Source: Gammaproteobacteria bacterium
GTDB taxonomy: Bacteria; Pseudomonadota; Gammaproteobacteria; Steroidobacterales; Woeseiaceae
Assembly: GCA_009937615.1 (NCBI GenBank)
Contig: JAACFB010000023.1
Location: forward strand, 1-55,800
Direction of reading: 5' to 3'
DNA length: 55,800 nt
Program-made: the position numbers and the translations under genes
Shown: one piece after another, positions 9,036-17,631 of the stretch
Layout of the letters: the number at the start of each line of letters is the position of its first letter
Numbering within the stretch: position 1 is the first letter of the stretch
The notes under the pieces: model-generated
Told to the model about the DNA's origin: nothing
Databases searched by the model: none
Seen by the model: only the letters and a program-made list of their open reading frames with translations

Positions 9036-9932
9036 TTGGACGGCAAGCTGCTACTGCAGGAAATCCGCGGCAAGCCTATCGATCTTGTTCCAGGCAAAAA
9101 GGTTGTCAGCATCAATCCGGGGGAGTGGACGAGCTCGTTCGAAGGCAAGGGCTATGAGCCGCTCGGGTATCGTGACTTTCAGATTGGCGACAACCCGCGC
9201 CAGGTGCATTTGCCGACCAGCGCCCGACGTGGAATTCCAACCATTGTCGAGCGCGTTGCGTTACGCGACTTCAAGCTCATGATCGTCATCGACCTCTCCC
9301 GTTCGATGCGTGTCAGGCGCAAGGTCATGATCCAGCATGAGGCAGCTGCCGTGATGCTGTATGCGGCGTGGCAGGCCGAAACGACATTCGGCCTGGCGGT
9401 CAGAACCGAGCAGGGCGTGCACAGCATGGGACTGGGCATCGGATCGCGGCACTTTTATCACTCGTATCGCATTCTGTGGAGCCTGTGTGCGCCAGCAGAT
9501 CGTGCTGCGCCATCGGGGTCGCTGGTTCATCTGCGGCGCTGCCTGCCGCCGAACGCGATGCTGATTTACTGTTCGGACTTCCTCGATGCCGGGTTTGATG
9601 CAGCGGGGCTCGATCAGTTGCTGCGTGCCGTGGGTCGTTACGATTTCGTGCCGCTCATCATCCAGGATGAGCTCGAATACAGTTTCCCGTCTGCGCCTGA
9701 TGCTTCGCTGATCGCTTTCAGTGATTCGAAGACCGGAGCGTGCGAGGACCTCTGGGTGTCGCAGACGTCGGCGCGGCGAATCGCGGCCCTCAACGAGACT
9801 CGATTTGCCGCCATCGTCGAACGGTTCCGCCAGCGCGACATCAAGCATGTCCACCTGAGCAGTCCGGGTGTCAATACGACCCACGCCGCGATCAATACAT
9901 TTTTTCGCCGCCGGCGGAGACAGTCTGCATGA
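9036..9932 (+). CDS. DUF58 domain protein with vWA-like fold, operon 1
   Basis: The 298-residue protein starts at TTG two bases after the MoxR stop. Early residues contain EGKGYEPLGYRDFQIGDNPRQVH, the DUF58 hallmark that links the domain to the vWA fold. It is followed by VIDLSRSMRVR, a MIDAS-like DxSxS site. The rest is a Rossmann-like domain ending in an arginine-rich tail. DUF58 proteins almost always follow MoxR genes and are thought to be adaptors coupling the ATPase to membrane vWA proteins. No membrane segment is seen, so it probably sits at the inner face of the membrane. Its TGA overlaps the next ATG (ATGA), indicating coupled translation. Confidence 0.85.
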   Translation: MDGKLLLQEIRGKPIDLVPGKKVVSINPGEWTSSFEGKGYEPLGYRDFQIGDNPRQVHLPTSARRGIPTIVERVALRDFKLMIVIDLSRSMRVRRKVMIQHEAAAVMLYAAWQAETTFGLAVRTEQGVHSMGLGIGSRHFYHSYRILWSLCAPADRAAPSGSLVHLRRCLPPNAMLIYCSDFLDAGFDAAGLDQLLRAVGRYDFVPLIIQDELEYSFPSAPDASLIAFSDSKTGACEDLWVSQTSARRIAALNETRFAAIVERFRQRDIKHVHLSSPGVNTTHAAINTFFRRRRRQSA

Positions 9933-11635
9933 CGTGGCGTGAGCGACTCCTGGAGCGCCCGGCGTGGCTGACGCTGGTCCTGCCTGCCACGGCTCTGATC
10001 GTGGCAGCGGCTGTCCTGATCGTCATGTCCATGAGCGGCCGTGCAACGTTCGGATTTGTTGACGGTGAACCCGGCGACCTCGCTGCGGACGACGATATCA
10101 AAGCATGGGTATCGTTCGACGAGGCCACTTATCACCAGGGCGATATCGTGCGCTACCGGATGCGGCTCAACTGGCGGAGCAAAAAAGTTACTCCGGATCT
10201 CGAGTCCTTCGCGACCAGTATCAGTTTTCATCCGTTCGACAATCGTGGCGTTACCGCTGCCGAACGCCGGCTCGGCGGTGGCGTTCGTGAGTACGTTGCC
10301 GAGTATTTGCTGCAGCCGGTCAATGTCGAAACGCCGGCAAGCTACCAGCTCGATACGGCGACGGTGTACTACACGCGAGCCAGTGAGGACCATGCCGAGG
10401 TGCATGCGCTGCGTGTCAATCCCGCGCCAGTGCACCTCGGGGAATTCTATCCCTACGACATATCCTCGATCTCCCTGCGACCGCCAAAGCCACGCCTTGA
10501 TGACGCCCGGTCGTTGCGCCGGGTTCTGATGGCCCTTTTCGGTAGCTCGCTGCTGCTTATCGCGCTGGGTTTTCTCTGGCAGCGAGGCCGGAAACGCGCC
10601 TATGAGGAGCTGTCGCCCGCCGAACAGCTTTGGCGCGACCTGGACGAACTCCGGCGCGAGCCGAACAAGGATCGTCAGTACGTGGTTGGCTGTGAACGCC
10701 ATTTCACGCAGGTGCTCGAGTTGCTCAGCGGCATTACGCCAACCGAGTTCTGGTCGGAGCAGGCGCACGCTCCCGGAGAGTGGCACGACCTGGTCGCCGA
10801 AGCCCGTGAACTGTTCAGCGCGGCTTACCGGCCCGCAGCGCCGGCCGCCGCCGATGTCCAGCGTATCGCGTCGCTGATCGAGAGCATGCTGGTGCCGATG
10901 GTGCAGGAGGACCGACTGCAGCGCGAAGCGCATGGCAGCCTGGTTGACCGCCTGCGTCGTCAGCCTATCGCGTTTCTCGGCGGCAGCGCGCTGGCGGCCG
11001 CCGGTGTCGTTGCCCTGCTGCTGGCCGCCGTCCCGTCCGCGTGGCTGTCTAAAGATATCCGGGACTATAACGCGCTCGTCGGCCGGCTCGAGGCTAACGA
11101 GCTCGAGGCGGCCCTGGACGGGTTCCTCGACCTCGGTGAACTGGCGAGTGACCCGCGGGTCAGGGCAGCGTCACTCTATAATACGGGCACGCTGTTGGCG
11201 GATCCGCGCCAGTCGCGGCTTTCGCGTGCCCAGCACGATAACTTTCTTCGCGCGATCTATGTTCCTGAAATTACCTTGAGCAGGATGCTGCACGACATGG
11301 AGCTCGATGCGGAGTTCGAGTTGCTCACGCTGCTGACCGAACTGACGCGCCAGTATGTGCAGGCCGAAGCGGTTCTCAAAGGCGCCGTGCGGGCTGATCC
11401 ATTGAATTCGGACGCACGCCGGAATCTCGAATTAGTCGCCAAGATCCGGCGAGGAATTGCCCGCAGTCTCACGCAACTGATCAGCGAAGGGGAGCAGAAC
11501 GGCGGGACTCAGCAGATGCTCAATCAGACGGTCATAGACCTGAAACTGTTGATGGAAGCAGAGCTTCCCGAGGACTACGCGAAGCAGGATGAGGGGAAGG
11601 ACGATCGCGAGTACTTCATCCTGGAACGTTTCTGA
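9929..11635 (+). CDS. Fusion of BatD-like beta domain and TPR-like module, operon 1
   Basis: This 568-residue membrane protein has three hydrophobic segments: an uncleaved N-terminal anchor (about 13-35), one near residue 205 (LFGSSLLLIALGFLW) and one near 355 (AAAGVVALLLAAVP). Between the first two lies a periplasmic beta-rich domain; between the second and third is a cytoplasmic helical region (ELSPAEQLWRDLDELRRE); after the third is a helical, TPR-like periplasmic tail with RADPLNSDARRNLELV. In operons 2 and 3 the same parts are made as two separate proteins, on either side of the first vWA gene. The start is the ATG in the ATGA overlap with DUF58; a much longer in-frame extension upstream is antisense-like and was rejected. 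Likely a scaffold joining the cytoplasmic ATPase side to periplasmic clients. Confidence 0.72.
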   Translation: MTWRERLLERPAWLTLVLPATALIVAAAVLIVMSMSGRATFGFVDGEPGDLAADDDIKAWVSFDEATYHQGDIVRYRMRLNWRSKKVTPDLESFATSISFHPFDNRGVTAAERRLGGGVREYVAEYLLQPVNVETPASYQLDTATVYYTRASEDHAEVHALRVNPAPVHLGEFYPYDISSISLRPPKPRLDDARSLRRVLMALFGSSLLLIALGFLWQRGRKRAYEELSPAEQLWRDLDELRREPNKDRQYVVGCERHFTQVLELLSGITPTEFWSEQAHAPGEWHDLVAEARELFSAAYRPAAPAAADVQRIASLIESMLVPMVQEDRLQREAHGSLVDRLRRQPIAFLGGSALAAAGVVALLLAAVPSAWLSKDIRDYNALVGRLEANELEAALDGFLDLGELASDPRVRAASLYNTGTLLADPRQSRLSRAQHDNFLRAIYVPEITLSRMLHDMELDAEFELLTLLTELTRQYVQAEAVLKGAVRADPLNSDARRNLELVAKIRRGIARSLTQLISEGEQNGGTQQMLNQTVIDLKLLMEAELPEDYAKQDEGKDDREYFILERF

Positions 11636-11644
11636 GGCTGCGGC

Positions 11645-12706
11645 ATGACGCTCGCTGACAGTGCACGAATCGCGGCACCCTGGATGCTGCTCATCATGCT
11701 GCTGTTCGTGCCCGCGCTGGTCGCCGAACTGCGCAAGCCGGGCGCTCTGTATTCCGTGGCGATCGTCGGCGTCGACTTTTTGCGCAGCCGCCTGCCCGGG
11801 TTCGCAATGCGCAGACGAATTTACCGGGCCGTTGCGCTTGGCTTGATGGTCGTCATGCTGGGTTTCCTCTGGGCAAGTCCGGTGCTGCAGTCGCGGGAGC
11901 CCTTGTTGACGACCGATCAGCTGGCGCGGCAGAAAAACATCATTCTCGCCATCGATGTTTCGCGCTCGATGTCCGGCCCGCTGGAAATACCGGACAAGGA
12001 CGCACGGTTTGCCGCGTATGGCAAAGCACCTGACGAAGTCGAACCCCGGCAAACCCGCTACGAGGCAGCGCGGGACACGGTGTATCGATTCATTGAGCGG
12101 TTTCCGGACGCCCGGATCGGCTTGATACTGTTCAGCACCGAGCCGTTTCTTGCACGCTGGCCGACGATCGAGACCGGCGATCGCTTTGTCGAAATTCTGG
12201 AGGAAAACCTTCGCGATGCGTCACAGCTGCGGCGCTTCTCGTCACTGACCAATACCGACGCGGCGCTGGGTCTGGCGGGCGATGTCTTCGCGCAGCTCGA
12301 AACGAGTCGCGGTGGCGCCGTGATCCATATTTCGGACGCCGAGGATGAACTCGAGAACATGGGGCTGGCGATTCGTGCCCTCAGGGCGGAGGGCATCCGC
12401 CTCTACACGATCGGCGTCGGTATCTCCGAATCCATCGTCGAAAAATTATCCGGCCAGTTCTCAGGCGATGCGGGCTTTCGCATTTTTCGAGTTGACTCGG
12501 ATCAGGAAATGCAGGAGGCCTACCGACTCGTTGCCGAGCTTGAAGAGTCGCCCAGGTACACGGCAGCCGAGAAGTCATACGTGACTGAGCTTCGCTGGGT
12601 TATCGCCCTGATACTGATCGTCTATTCGCTGTTTGCCTACTGGTTTCTCGAAGTACGATTGCGCCGCAGCCATGTCGTGCACTCGCTTGAGCGGCGTACG
12701 GGGTAG
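11645..12706 (+). CDS. BatA-like membrane vWA protein, operon 1
   Basis: The 353-residue protein has two N-terminal membrane segments (WMLLIMLLFVPALVAEL and AVALGLMVVMLGFLWAS), a vWA domain at about residues 95-300, and a C-terminal membrane segment (VIALILIVYSLFAYWFLEV). The MIDAS metal site is complete: DVSRSMS, the threonine in SLTNTDAALG, and the aspartate in HISDAEDE. With membrane helices on both sides, the vWA domain is expected to face the periplasm, as proposed for Bacteroides aerotolerance (Bat) proteins. It probably pairs with the second vWA protein encoded next, and the MoxR/DUF58 pair acts from the cytoplasm. Nine bases separate it from the preceding gene. Confidence 0.88.
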   Translation: MTLADSARIAAPWMLLIMLLFVPALVAELRKPGALYSVAIVGVDFLRSRLPGFAMRRRIYRAVALGLMVVMLGFLWASPVLQSREPLLTTDQLARQKNIILAIDVSRSMSGPLEIPDKDARFAAYGKAPDEVEPRQTRYEAARDTVYRFIERFPDARIGLILFSTEPFLARWPTIETGDRFVEILEENLRDASQLRRFSSLTNTDAALGLAGDVFAQLETSRGGAVIHISDAEDELENMGLAIRALRAEGIRLYTIGVGISESIVEKLSGQFSGDAGFRIFRVDSDQEMQEAYRLVAELEESPRYTAAEKSYVTELRWVIALILIVYSLFAYWFLEVRLRRSHVVHSLERRTG

Positions 12707-12713
12707 CGAGCCG

Positions 12714-13697
12714 GTGATTTTTGCGTTCTCCAAAGCCTTTCTGTTGCTCATCTTGATCGTGCCGGCCGTTTTCGTATTTCGCCGGTCTGCGCGCCTTGGG
12801 CGAAAAACCGCCGCTGAGCTGCAGGGGCGGGCTCCCGAACCCGCCTACTTCACGACGCGGCTCGTCCTCGCCTGCCTGTTCATGGTCGCTCTGACCGTCG
12901 TGGCAGCGCGCCCCTACATTGCTTACGACAAGAGTGCGAGTTTCGTGTTTGTCGTCGATGTCTCGCGCAGCATGCAGGCCCGTTACTCATGCTCCGAACC
13001 GACGTTTCTCGAACGTGCAAAACGCGTTCTGCGGGATACAGTGCAGGCATTGCCGGAGGCGAGCGTCGGAATTTTTGCCTTCGACCGCTTCGCGTTTCCA
13101 ATTACTCAGCTGACCACGGATCGTACTTACCTGGCCGATGTAATCGATCACGGGCTATACGTCGGGCTGATGCTCGAAGCGACCCAGACGGAAATTGCCA
13201 ATGCGCTGTCTGTCGTTGCCGCAAAGAAAAGGCGCTTGCCGGAAATTTATGGCGACGTAACGCACGTCATTGTCTTAAGTGACGGTTATGTCAGTGGCGA
13301 TTACCGCCGGCGCCTGCGGACGCCATTCGCCGAGCTGGCTGACGCTGGAATCAAGGTGTCAACGGTTGGCATCGGCAATCCTGAAGAAACACCGATCGCC
13401 GATGTGATCTCGGGGCAGTGCGTTAACCAGCTGATCGAGGTCAACGGCGACACGGTAAAGATTCCGCTGCGTGCAGATATTCTAAAATTCATCGCGATCG
13501 AAACTGGCGGTGCGTATTACGCGGAAACTGAAACGAGCCGCCTGGTGCAGGATCTTCGCTCAGAGCTCGCCGTCGGCAGCGTTGCTGATTCCGGCTCGAC
13601 CGGGCCGCGCCGCGACGTCAGCAATGTCTTTCTCACCATAGCGACACTGGCGCTACTCGGCTTCGTGTATTTGCCCGTCCGGTTCGCGAAGCACTGA
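12714..13697 (+). CDS. BatB-like membrane vWA protein, operon 1
   Basis: This is the second vWA protein of operon 1, about 327 residues. It has an N-terminal membrane segment (FLLLILIVPAVFVF), a second at about residues 45-62, a vWA domain with complete MIDAS (DVSRSMQAR, a threonine in EATQTEIANAL, and VLSDGYVSG), and a C-terminal hydrophobic segment (FLTIATLALLGFVYLPV). The likely start is GTG 7 bases after the preceding stop; an ATG 42 bases further upstream would overlap the previous gene and add polar residues. Two cysteines in the vWA domain (at RYSCSEP and GQCVNQ) could form a disulfide if the domain is periplasmic. It ends operon 1: the next gene is convergent. Confidence 0.83.
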   Translation: MIFAFSKAFLLLILIVPAVFVFRRSARLGRKTAAELQGRAPEPAYFTTRLVLACLFMVALTVVAARPYIAYDKSASFVFVVDVSRSMQARYSCSEPTFLERAKRVLRDTVQALPEASVGIFAFDRFAFPITQLTTDRTYLADVIDHGLYVGLMLEATQTEIANALSVVAAKKRRLPEIYGDVTHVIVLSDGYVSGDYRRRLRTPFAELADAGIKVSTVGIGNPEETPIADVISGQCVNQLIEVNGDTVKIPLRADILKFIAIETGGAYYAETETSRLVQDLRSELAVGSVADSGSTGPRRDVSNVFLTIATLALLGFVYLPVRFAKH

Positions 13698-13714
13698 CGT
13701 GCGCAACGCCCGGC

Positions 13715-14146
13715 TCAGAGAATGACGGAAATTTCGCCCCGCTCCTCGGGGTGAACGGTACATTGAAACGGGATCAGGCCAAAGCCGTGGAATTCGGCGC
13801 CCCAGCGCTCGTCCGGACGAATAACGGCAGACGTATAGGCTTGTTCCATTTTATTGCCCGTGTCCGGCAGGAACACCAGCCTGTGGCTGTCGTCATCGAG
13901 ATTATGAAACATCACGGCTTCGTAAATACTGACGACGGTTTCGGTCGGCGACACCTTGCCGTCCTCGATCGTGACTTCCTGGACTTCGGACAGCAGCTGA
14001 CGTTTCTGGTAATCGAGCCAGCTAACAATGCCGAGATCGAGAATCGGCTGTCCGTCTGTTGCCATCACGGAACGCGCAGCCATGGCCATGATAATGAGCA
14101 GAACCAAACGCCAGTGGTTACGGCGAACAGGCAGCGGCTTGATCAA
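13715..14146 (-). CDS. Exported cupredoxin-like protein
   Basis: The protein is about 143 residues from a TTG start that has AAGGGG eight bases upstream. A signal peptide (LVLLIIMAMAARSVMA) precedes a mature domain ending in a type-1 copper-like site: His88 in DDDSHRL, then Cys129 and His132 in IPFQCTVHPEE. No methionine ligand follows, so this is either an axial-ligand variant or a degenerate cupredoxin. Its neighbour upstream on the same strand is a CopD-cytochrome c fusion, which fits copper handling or periplasmic electron transfer. A longer frame with an upstream ATG exists but adds 38 residues before the signal, so the TTG is preferred. Confidence 0.7.
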   Translation of the reverse strand: MIKPLPVRRNHWRLVLLIIMAMAARSVMATDGQPILDLGIVSWLDYQKRQLLSEVQEVTIEDGKVSPTETVVSIYEAVMFHNLDDDSHRLVFLPDTGNKMEQAYTSAVIRPDERWGAEFHGFGLIPFQCTVHPEERGEISVIL

Positions 14147-14195
14147 AACGATATCCCCTTTTAGTTGAGCCTGCGCCCGGGCATGCACTAAGATC

Positions 14196-14597
14196 TTGGT
14201 TTGCCCGAAACAACGACCCGGCGCGAAGCCCGGATCCAGGGCCGACAATATAGCACTCAATGAGCAAAGTCCGTTGATATCGTCAGCCTTCCCGCTGGTT
14301 CACAATACGCAGTTGAGAGCGCTCTGCGGCACGCTTGCGATCGTCGTGGCGGTCGGCTTGTTGATTGCCGGCGAAGCGAATGCAGTAGACGGAAATTATT
14401 CGTCGCCGTATGCGAGCCAGTGGGACACGCGCGGTGCCGGTGCGGCAGTTCCGAATGAGACGATTGTCGGTGCGCTGCTGCTGGTGCTGAATACGTTGGC
14501 GGCCACTATTTTTTCACTACGCGACAGGCGACGCCGGCGTCGCCAGGCGTCTATCCCGGCGGCGGGATCTCGTGGCGCAGGCTCCGCAGGAAATTAA
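14196..14597 (+). CDS. Possible small exported or membrane protein of unknown function
   Basis: This frame gives up to 133 residues. The central part looks real: a hydrophobic signal-like stretch (ALCGTLAIVVAVGLLIAGEANA), a short polar region rich in serine and tyrosine, a transmembrane stretch (VGALLLVLNTLAATIFSL) and a basic stop-transfer RDRRRRRRQ. The first ATG has no ribosome site; an in-frame TTG at 14274 would give a shorter, more typical protein. The 3' end overlaps the convergent CopD-fusion gene by 47 bases, which weakens the call. No family is recognised. It could be a by-product of antisense coding bias. Confidence 0.35.
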   Translation: MVCPKQRPGAKPGSRADNIALNEQSPLISSAFPLVHNTQLRALCGTLAIVVAVGLLIAGEANAVDGNYSSPYASQWDTRGAGAAVPNETIVGALLLVLNTLAATIFSLRDRRRRRRQASIPAAGSRGAGSAGN

Positions 14598-16275
14598 TCA
14601 CGGCCCAGTTATCGTCTGACGACAGTTCGCCCCCGAGAGCCGGCATGTCCAGCGAAGGAATGCCGTACTTGATCCACCAGAAGATCTCTCCATCCGTGTG
14701 CGAGTCCATGTGCGGAGAACTGAGGTCGGGAATCGAGCCGCGGTCTTCAATCGCCCAGGGACCGTCGCCGCGGCCGGTGACGCCATGACAGTCGGCACAG
14801 TGAGCCCGGTAGAGCGTCTCACCGTGCTGCACGACCTCGGTCGTAAACGGCTGCGGATTTACCCAGAAGCTGCTCGGATAGGTTTTTACGAACGTCACGG
14901 ATAAGACAAGGAATCCGCCCAGCATCATGTTGGCGAGCCCGGCCGGCATCATCCATAGCGGTGCGCGCTTTAACAGCGCAATGCGTATTGACCAGATCGC
15001 GGCCGCGACAAGCAGCAGCCCCACGATAAACGTAATGACGTTCGCCGGTGAGTAGCCAATCGTCGACAGGTTCAAATAGGCGCGCATATCGTTTTCGAGC
15101 GGCGGGCCGGGCAGCGTCACGCTGTACGAAGCAAGGATCACCTCATCGCCCGGCCGGTACAGCGCCAGGTCGAATCGCCAGTCCCCCGGCATTGCCAGCA
15201 CTGTCTCACCGAGAAACGCCGCGGGCCCTATGGGAAGCGCCTCGACGCCGGACCGACCCGCACCGTTTTCCGGTAGGGTCATCGAGAATAAGGCGCGGGT
15301 GCCCTCCGGAAAGCGGTAGCCCGGCACTGCCGCCGATATTTCCAGCCTGGCCTGGCTGAGGCGCCCGGCCACGGGCTGCAGCGCGACCGTCAGCGGAATA
15401 TCGTCGGCTTCGATGCTCCAGCTCTGCGGATTGAGAAACGGCGCGAGCCCCGGCGGCTTGCTTGTTGCCATGATGCCGGCAGCAACAATCATCCCCGCCA
15501 GCAGCACGGACTCCATGCTCAGCAAGCGGCGAAAACGTCGGAGCGCGCTGCGCAGATCATCAGCCGAGGCTGCCGCGCGGCACGCCGGCACGATCTTTAC
15601 CAGGTGCAGCGACACCGTGATAAGCAGGATTGACGCCAGCGCCATCTTGACCTTCAACACGGCACCGTATGCGCTTGTATTCATCGCGTCGGCATTGTGC
15701 ACGTGGATGAATGCGAGCAGCCCGCCAGACAGCGCAAGCAATGCGAATGCGGCAAATATCATTACAGCGTACCGTCTTGCGAGCGACTCGATGGCCTCGT
15801 TTTTTTCGTCGATATCAATGAGAGCCGACCATGGCAGCAGCATCAGGTGCAGCAGGCTTCCACCCCAGGCAACCGCCGCAAGCCAGTGCAGCGCGTTGCT
15901 GGTTATCGCCAGGCTGCCTGACTCGTCGGCCGCATGCGATGAGATGGCCTGCATACCGATCAGAACCAGTCCGGCGGCAAGAGCGACGACCTGCAGGCCA
16001 CGGGTGTTCATGCGCACATTGAGGCAGAAGGCGGCGAAGAAAAGTCCCGCCAGCAGCAGCTGGGCGGCGTCGAACACCGGCTCCTGCGACGCAGCGATGC
16101 CGGCTGCGATCGCCAAAGTCAGTCCAGTGGCCATCACGATCACCGTGCGTCGCGCGACCGCCGGCCGGGCGGCGCTCTGATCGATGAACAAAGGGGCCAG
16201 CAGGTATCGACAGGCGGCTCCGCCCAGCAGCAGAAGCAGCCCTGCAGATTTCACTGTCTCAACAAACCAGGCCAA
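14551..16275 (-). CDS. CopD-domain membrane protein fused to C-terminal cytochrome c
   Basis: The 574-residue protein starts with about eight membrane segments of the CopD/YcnJ copper-resistance family (HWLAAVAWGGSLLHLMLLPW carries the conserved H and W). A periplasmic beta-rich insert follows (about residues 285-400), then two or three further membrane segments (near 410-465), and finally a cytochrome c domain from about residue 485. The haem-binding motif is CADCH (493-497), with a probable axial methionine in SLDMPAL. A GAGGA element lies seven bases before the ATG. Joining a copper-import membrane domain to a haem domain suggests redox-linked copper handling or electron transfer to the cupredoxin-like protein encoded 405 bases downstream on the same strand. 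Confidence 0.85.
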   Translation of the reverse strand: MAWFVETVKSAGLLLLLGGAACRYLLAPLFIDQSAARPAVARRTVIVMATGLTLAIAAGIAASQEPVFDAAQLLLAGLFFAAFCLNVRMNTRGLQVVALAAGLVLIGMQAISSHAADESGSLAITSNALHWLAAVAWGGSLLHLMLLPWSALIDIDEKNEAIESLARRYAVMIFAAFALLALSGGLLAFIHVHNADAMNTSAYGAVLKVKMALASILLITVSLHLVKIVPACRAAASADDLRSALRRFRRLLSMESVLLAGMIVAAGIMATSKPPGLAPFLNPQSWSIEADDIPLTVALQPVAGRLSQARLEISAAVPGYRFPEGTRALFSMTLPENGAGRSGVEALPIGPAAFLGETVLAMPGDWRFDLALYRPGDEVILASYSVTLPGPPLENDMRAYLNLSTIGYSPANVITFIVGLLLVAAAIWSIRIALLKRAPLWMMPAGLANMMLGGFLVLSVTFVKTYPSSFWVNPQPFTTEVVQHGETLYRAHCADCHGVTGRGDGPWAIEDRGSIPDLSSPHMDSHTDGEIFWWIKYGIPSLDMPALGGELSSDDNWAVINFLRSLRHEIPPPG

Positions 16276-16420
16276 TGCCGAGTCCTCGGGTTCAAAATTG
16301 ATCGTGTCGCTGAGTGCGATTATGCCGTTATCGATCGCTCGTGTTTGCCTGTATTTGATTCAACTGAAACGGTAATTCGCTCCTTCCAAAACGCTTTGCC
16401 CCCGGAGGCTGTCGACGCGT

Positions 16421-16449
16421 TTGCTCGCATACGACGCGACTGCTACAGT
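16421..16449 (+). promoter_or_regulatory. Candidate sigma-70 promoter for the dehydrogenase-lig genes
   Basis: TTGCTC at 16421-16426 and TACAGT at 16444-16449 are 17 bases apart, a plausible -35/-10 pair. It lies 39 bases before the TTG start of the alcohol dehydrogenase, whose AGGAGA ribosome site is clear. By eye only. Confidence 0.3.
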
Positions 16450-16487
16450 CAAAAAAGTTACGCCAAAATTGCATTCAGGAGAAAGCT

Positions 16488-17591
16488 TTGACACAGCAAG
16501 TCGTTGCAGCCGTACGTACCGGCGCACACCAAACGGAGTTTCGCGAATTCCCGATGCCGGAGATTCCGGACGACGGTGCGCTCGTTAAAATGGAAGTCGC
16601 TGGTATCTGTGGTACCGACGTAAAGTTCTACGCGAAGCCACCGATCAGTGATCCGGTCATCATGGGCCACGAGAACATCGGCTACATCGCCAAGGCCGGC
16701 AAGCAATTCCAGGAACGCAAGAAAGTCAAAGAGGGCGATCTCGTATTCATCGAACATTACGTGCCGTGTTTCGCCTGCGAGTGGTGTCACAAGGGCGAGT
16801 ATCGTCTCTGTAATGCGACCGACTGGCGCAAGAATCCGGAAGCATTGCGTTACGGCTACACCTCGGCCGAGCGGGCGCCGCATCTGTGGGGAGGGTTTGC
16901 GCAGTACATGTACCTGCCCTGGAATGCCGTGCTACACAAAGTGCCGGACTCGATTACGCCGGAGCTTGCAGGCGTCGTGACGCCGATGGCGAACGGGATT
17001 CAGTGGGCGCTGTTCGATTGCGGCGTAGGCTACGACTCCACCGTGCTGATCCAGGGACCGGGACAGCAGGGCCTGTCACAGCTTGTTGCGTGCAGGCAGG
17101 CGGGCGCCTCGCTGATCGTGGTGACCGGAACCAACAAGGATAAGGTCCGGCTGGACGTTGCGAAGCGTTTGGGCGCCGATCACGTTATCAATGTCGAAGA
17201 AGAAGATGCGCTCGAGCGCCTTAACGAGATTACCGGTGGTGAGGGCGTCGATGTCGCGCTCGACTGCACGGCGGGTGGCGGGCTGGCGCCTGTGCTTTTC
17301 GGCATCGAGGCGCTGGTAAGAAAAGGTGGCACGATGCTCGTGCAAGGCGAGGTTGCCACGTTCCCGGATTTCCCCCTGGGCAAGATAGCCAACAAGTACA
17401 TTACGGTGAAAGCGGCTCGCGGTCACAACTTCGAATCGTGCGAGCTCGCGCTGAAACAGCTGTCGTCGGATCGCTTTCCGCTGGACCTGATTACAACCCA
17501 TCGCATGGGTCTCGAGGATACCGACAGCGCGATCAAGGCCGTCGGCGATGCTCAGGGCGTCATTCACGTGTCACTGATGCCCTGGGAGTAG
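16488..17591 (+). CDS. Zinc-dependent medium-chain alcohol dehydrogenase
   Basis: The 367-residue protein is a zinc MDR dehydrogenase. The catalytic zinc ligands are in AGICGTDVKF and MGHENIG; the structural zinc cysteines are in PCFACEWCHKGEYRLC. The NAD(P)-binding Rossmann motif is GPGQQG in LIQGPGQQGLSQL. The start is TTG with AGGAGA six bases upstream. It heads a run of same-strand genes that continues into the LigK-like aldolase after 40 bases, so it probably oxidises an alcohol or semialdehyde intermediate in the same aromatic or carboxylic acid pathway. The enzyme resembles threonine/sorbitol-dehydrogenase-type proteins; its substrate cannot be told from sequence. Confidence 0.9.
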   Translation: MTQQVVAAVRTGAHQTEFREFPMPEIPDDGALVKMEVAGICGTDVKFYAKPPISDPVIMGHENIGYIAKAGKQFQERKKVKEGDLVFIEHYVPCFACEWCHKGEYRLCNATDWRKNPEALRYGYTSAERAPHLWGGFAQYMYLPWNAVLHKVPDSITPELAGVVTPMANGIQWALFDCGVGYDSTVLIQGPGQQGLSQLVACRQAGASLIVVTGTNKDKVRLDVAKRLGADHVINVEEEDALERLNEITGGEGVDVALDCTAGGGLAPVLFGIEALVRKGGTMLVQGEVATFPDFPLGKIANKYITVKAARGHNFESCELALKQLSSDRFPLDLITTHRMGLEDTDSAIKAVGDAQGVIHVSLMPWE

Positions 17592-17631
17592 TCGCCGCCC
17601 TGACAACCAACAATAACGAGGAGCGGCCCCG

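Noticed and set aside
8035..13697. MoxR operon 1 as a NorQD, CoxDE or magnesium chelatase system
   Set aside because: No nitric oxide reductase, CO dehydrogenase or tetrapyrrole genes are nearby, and the vWA proteins are membrane BatA/BatB types rather than soluble NorD, CoxE or ChlD.
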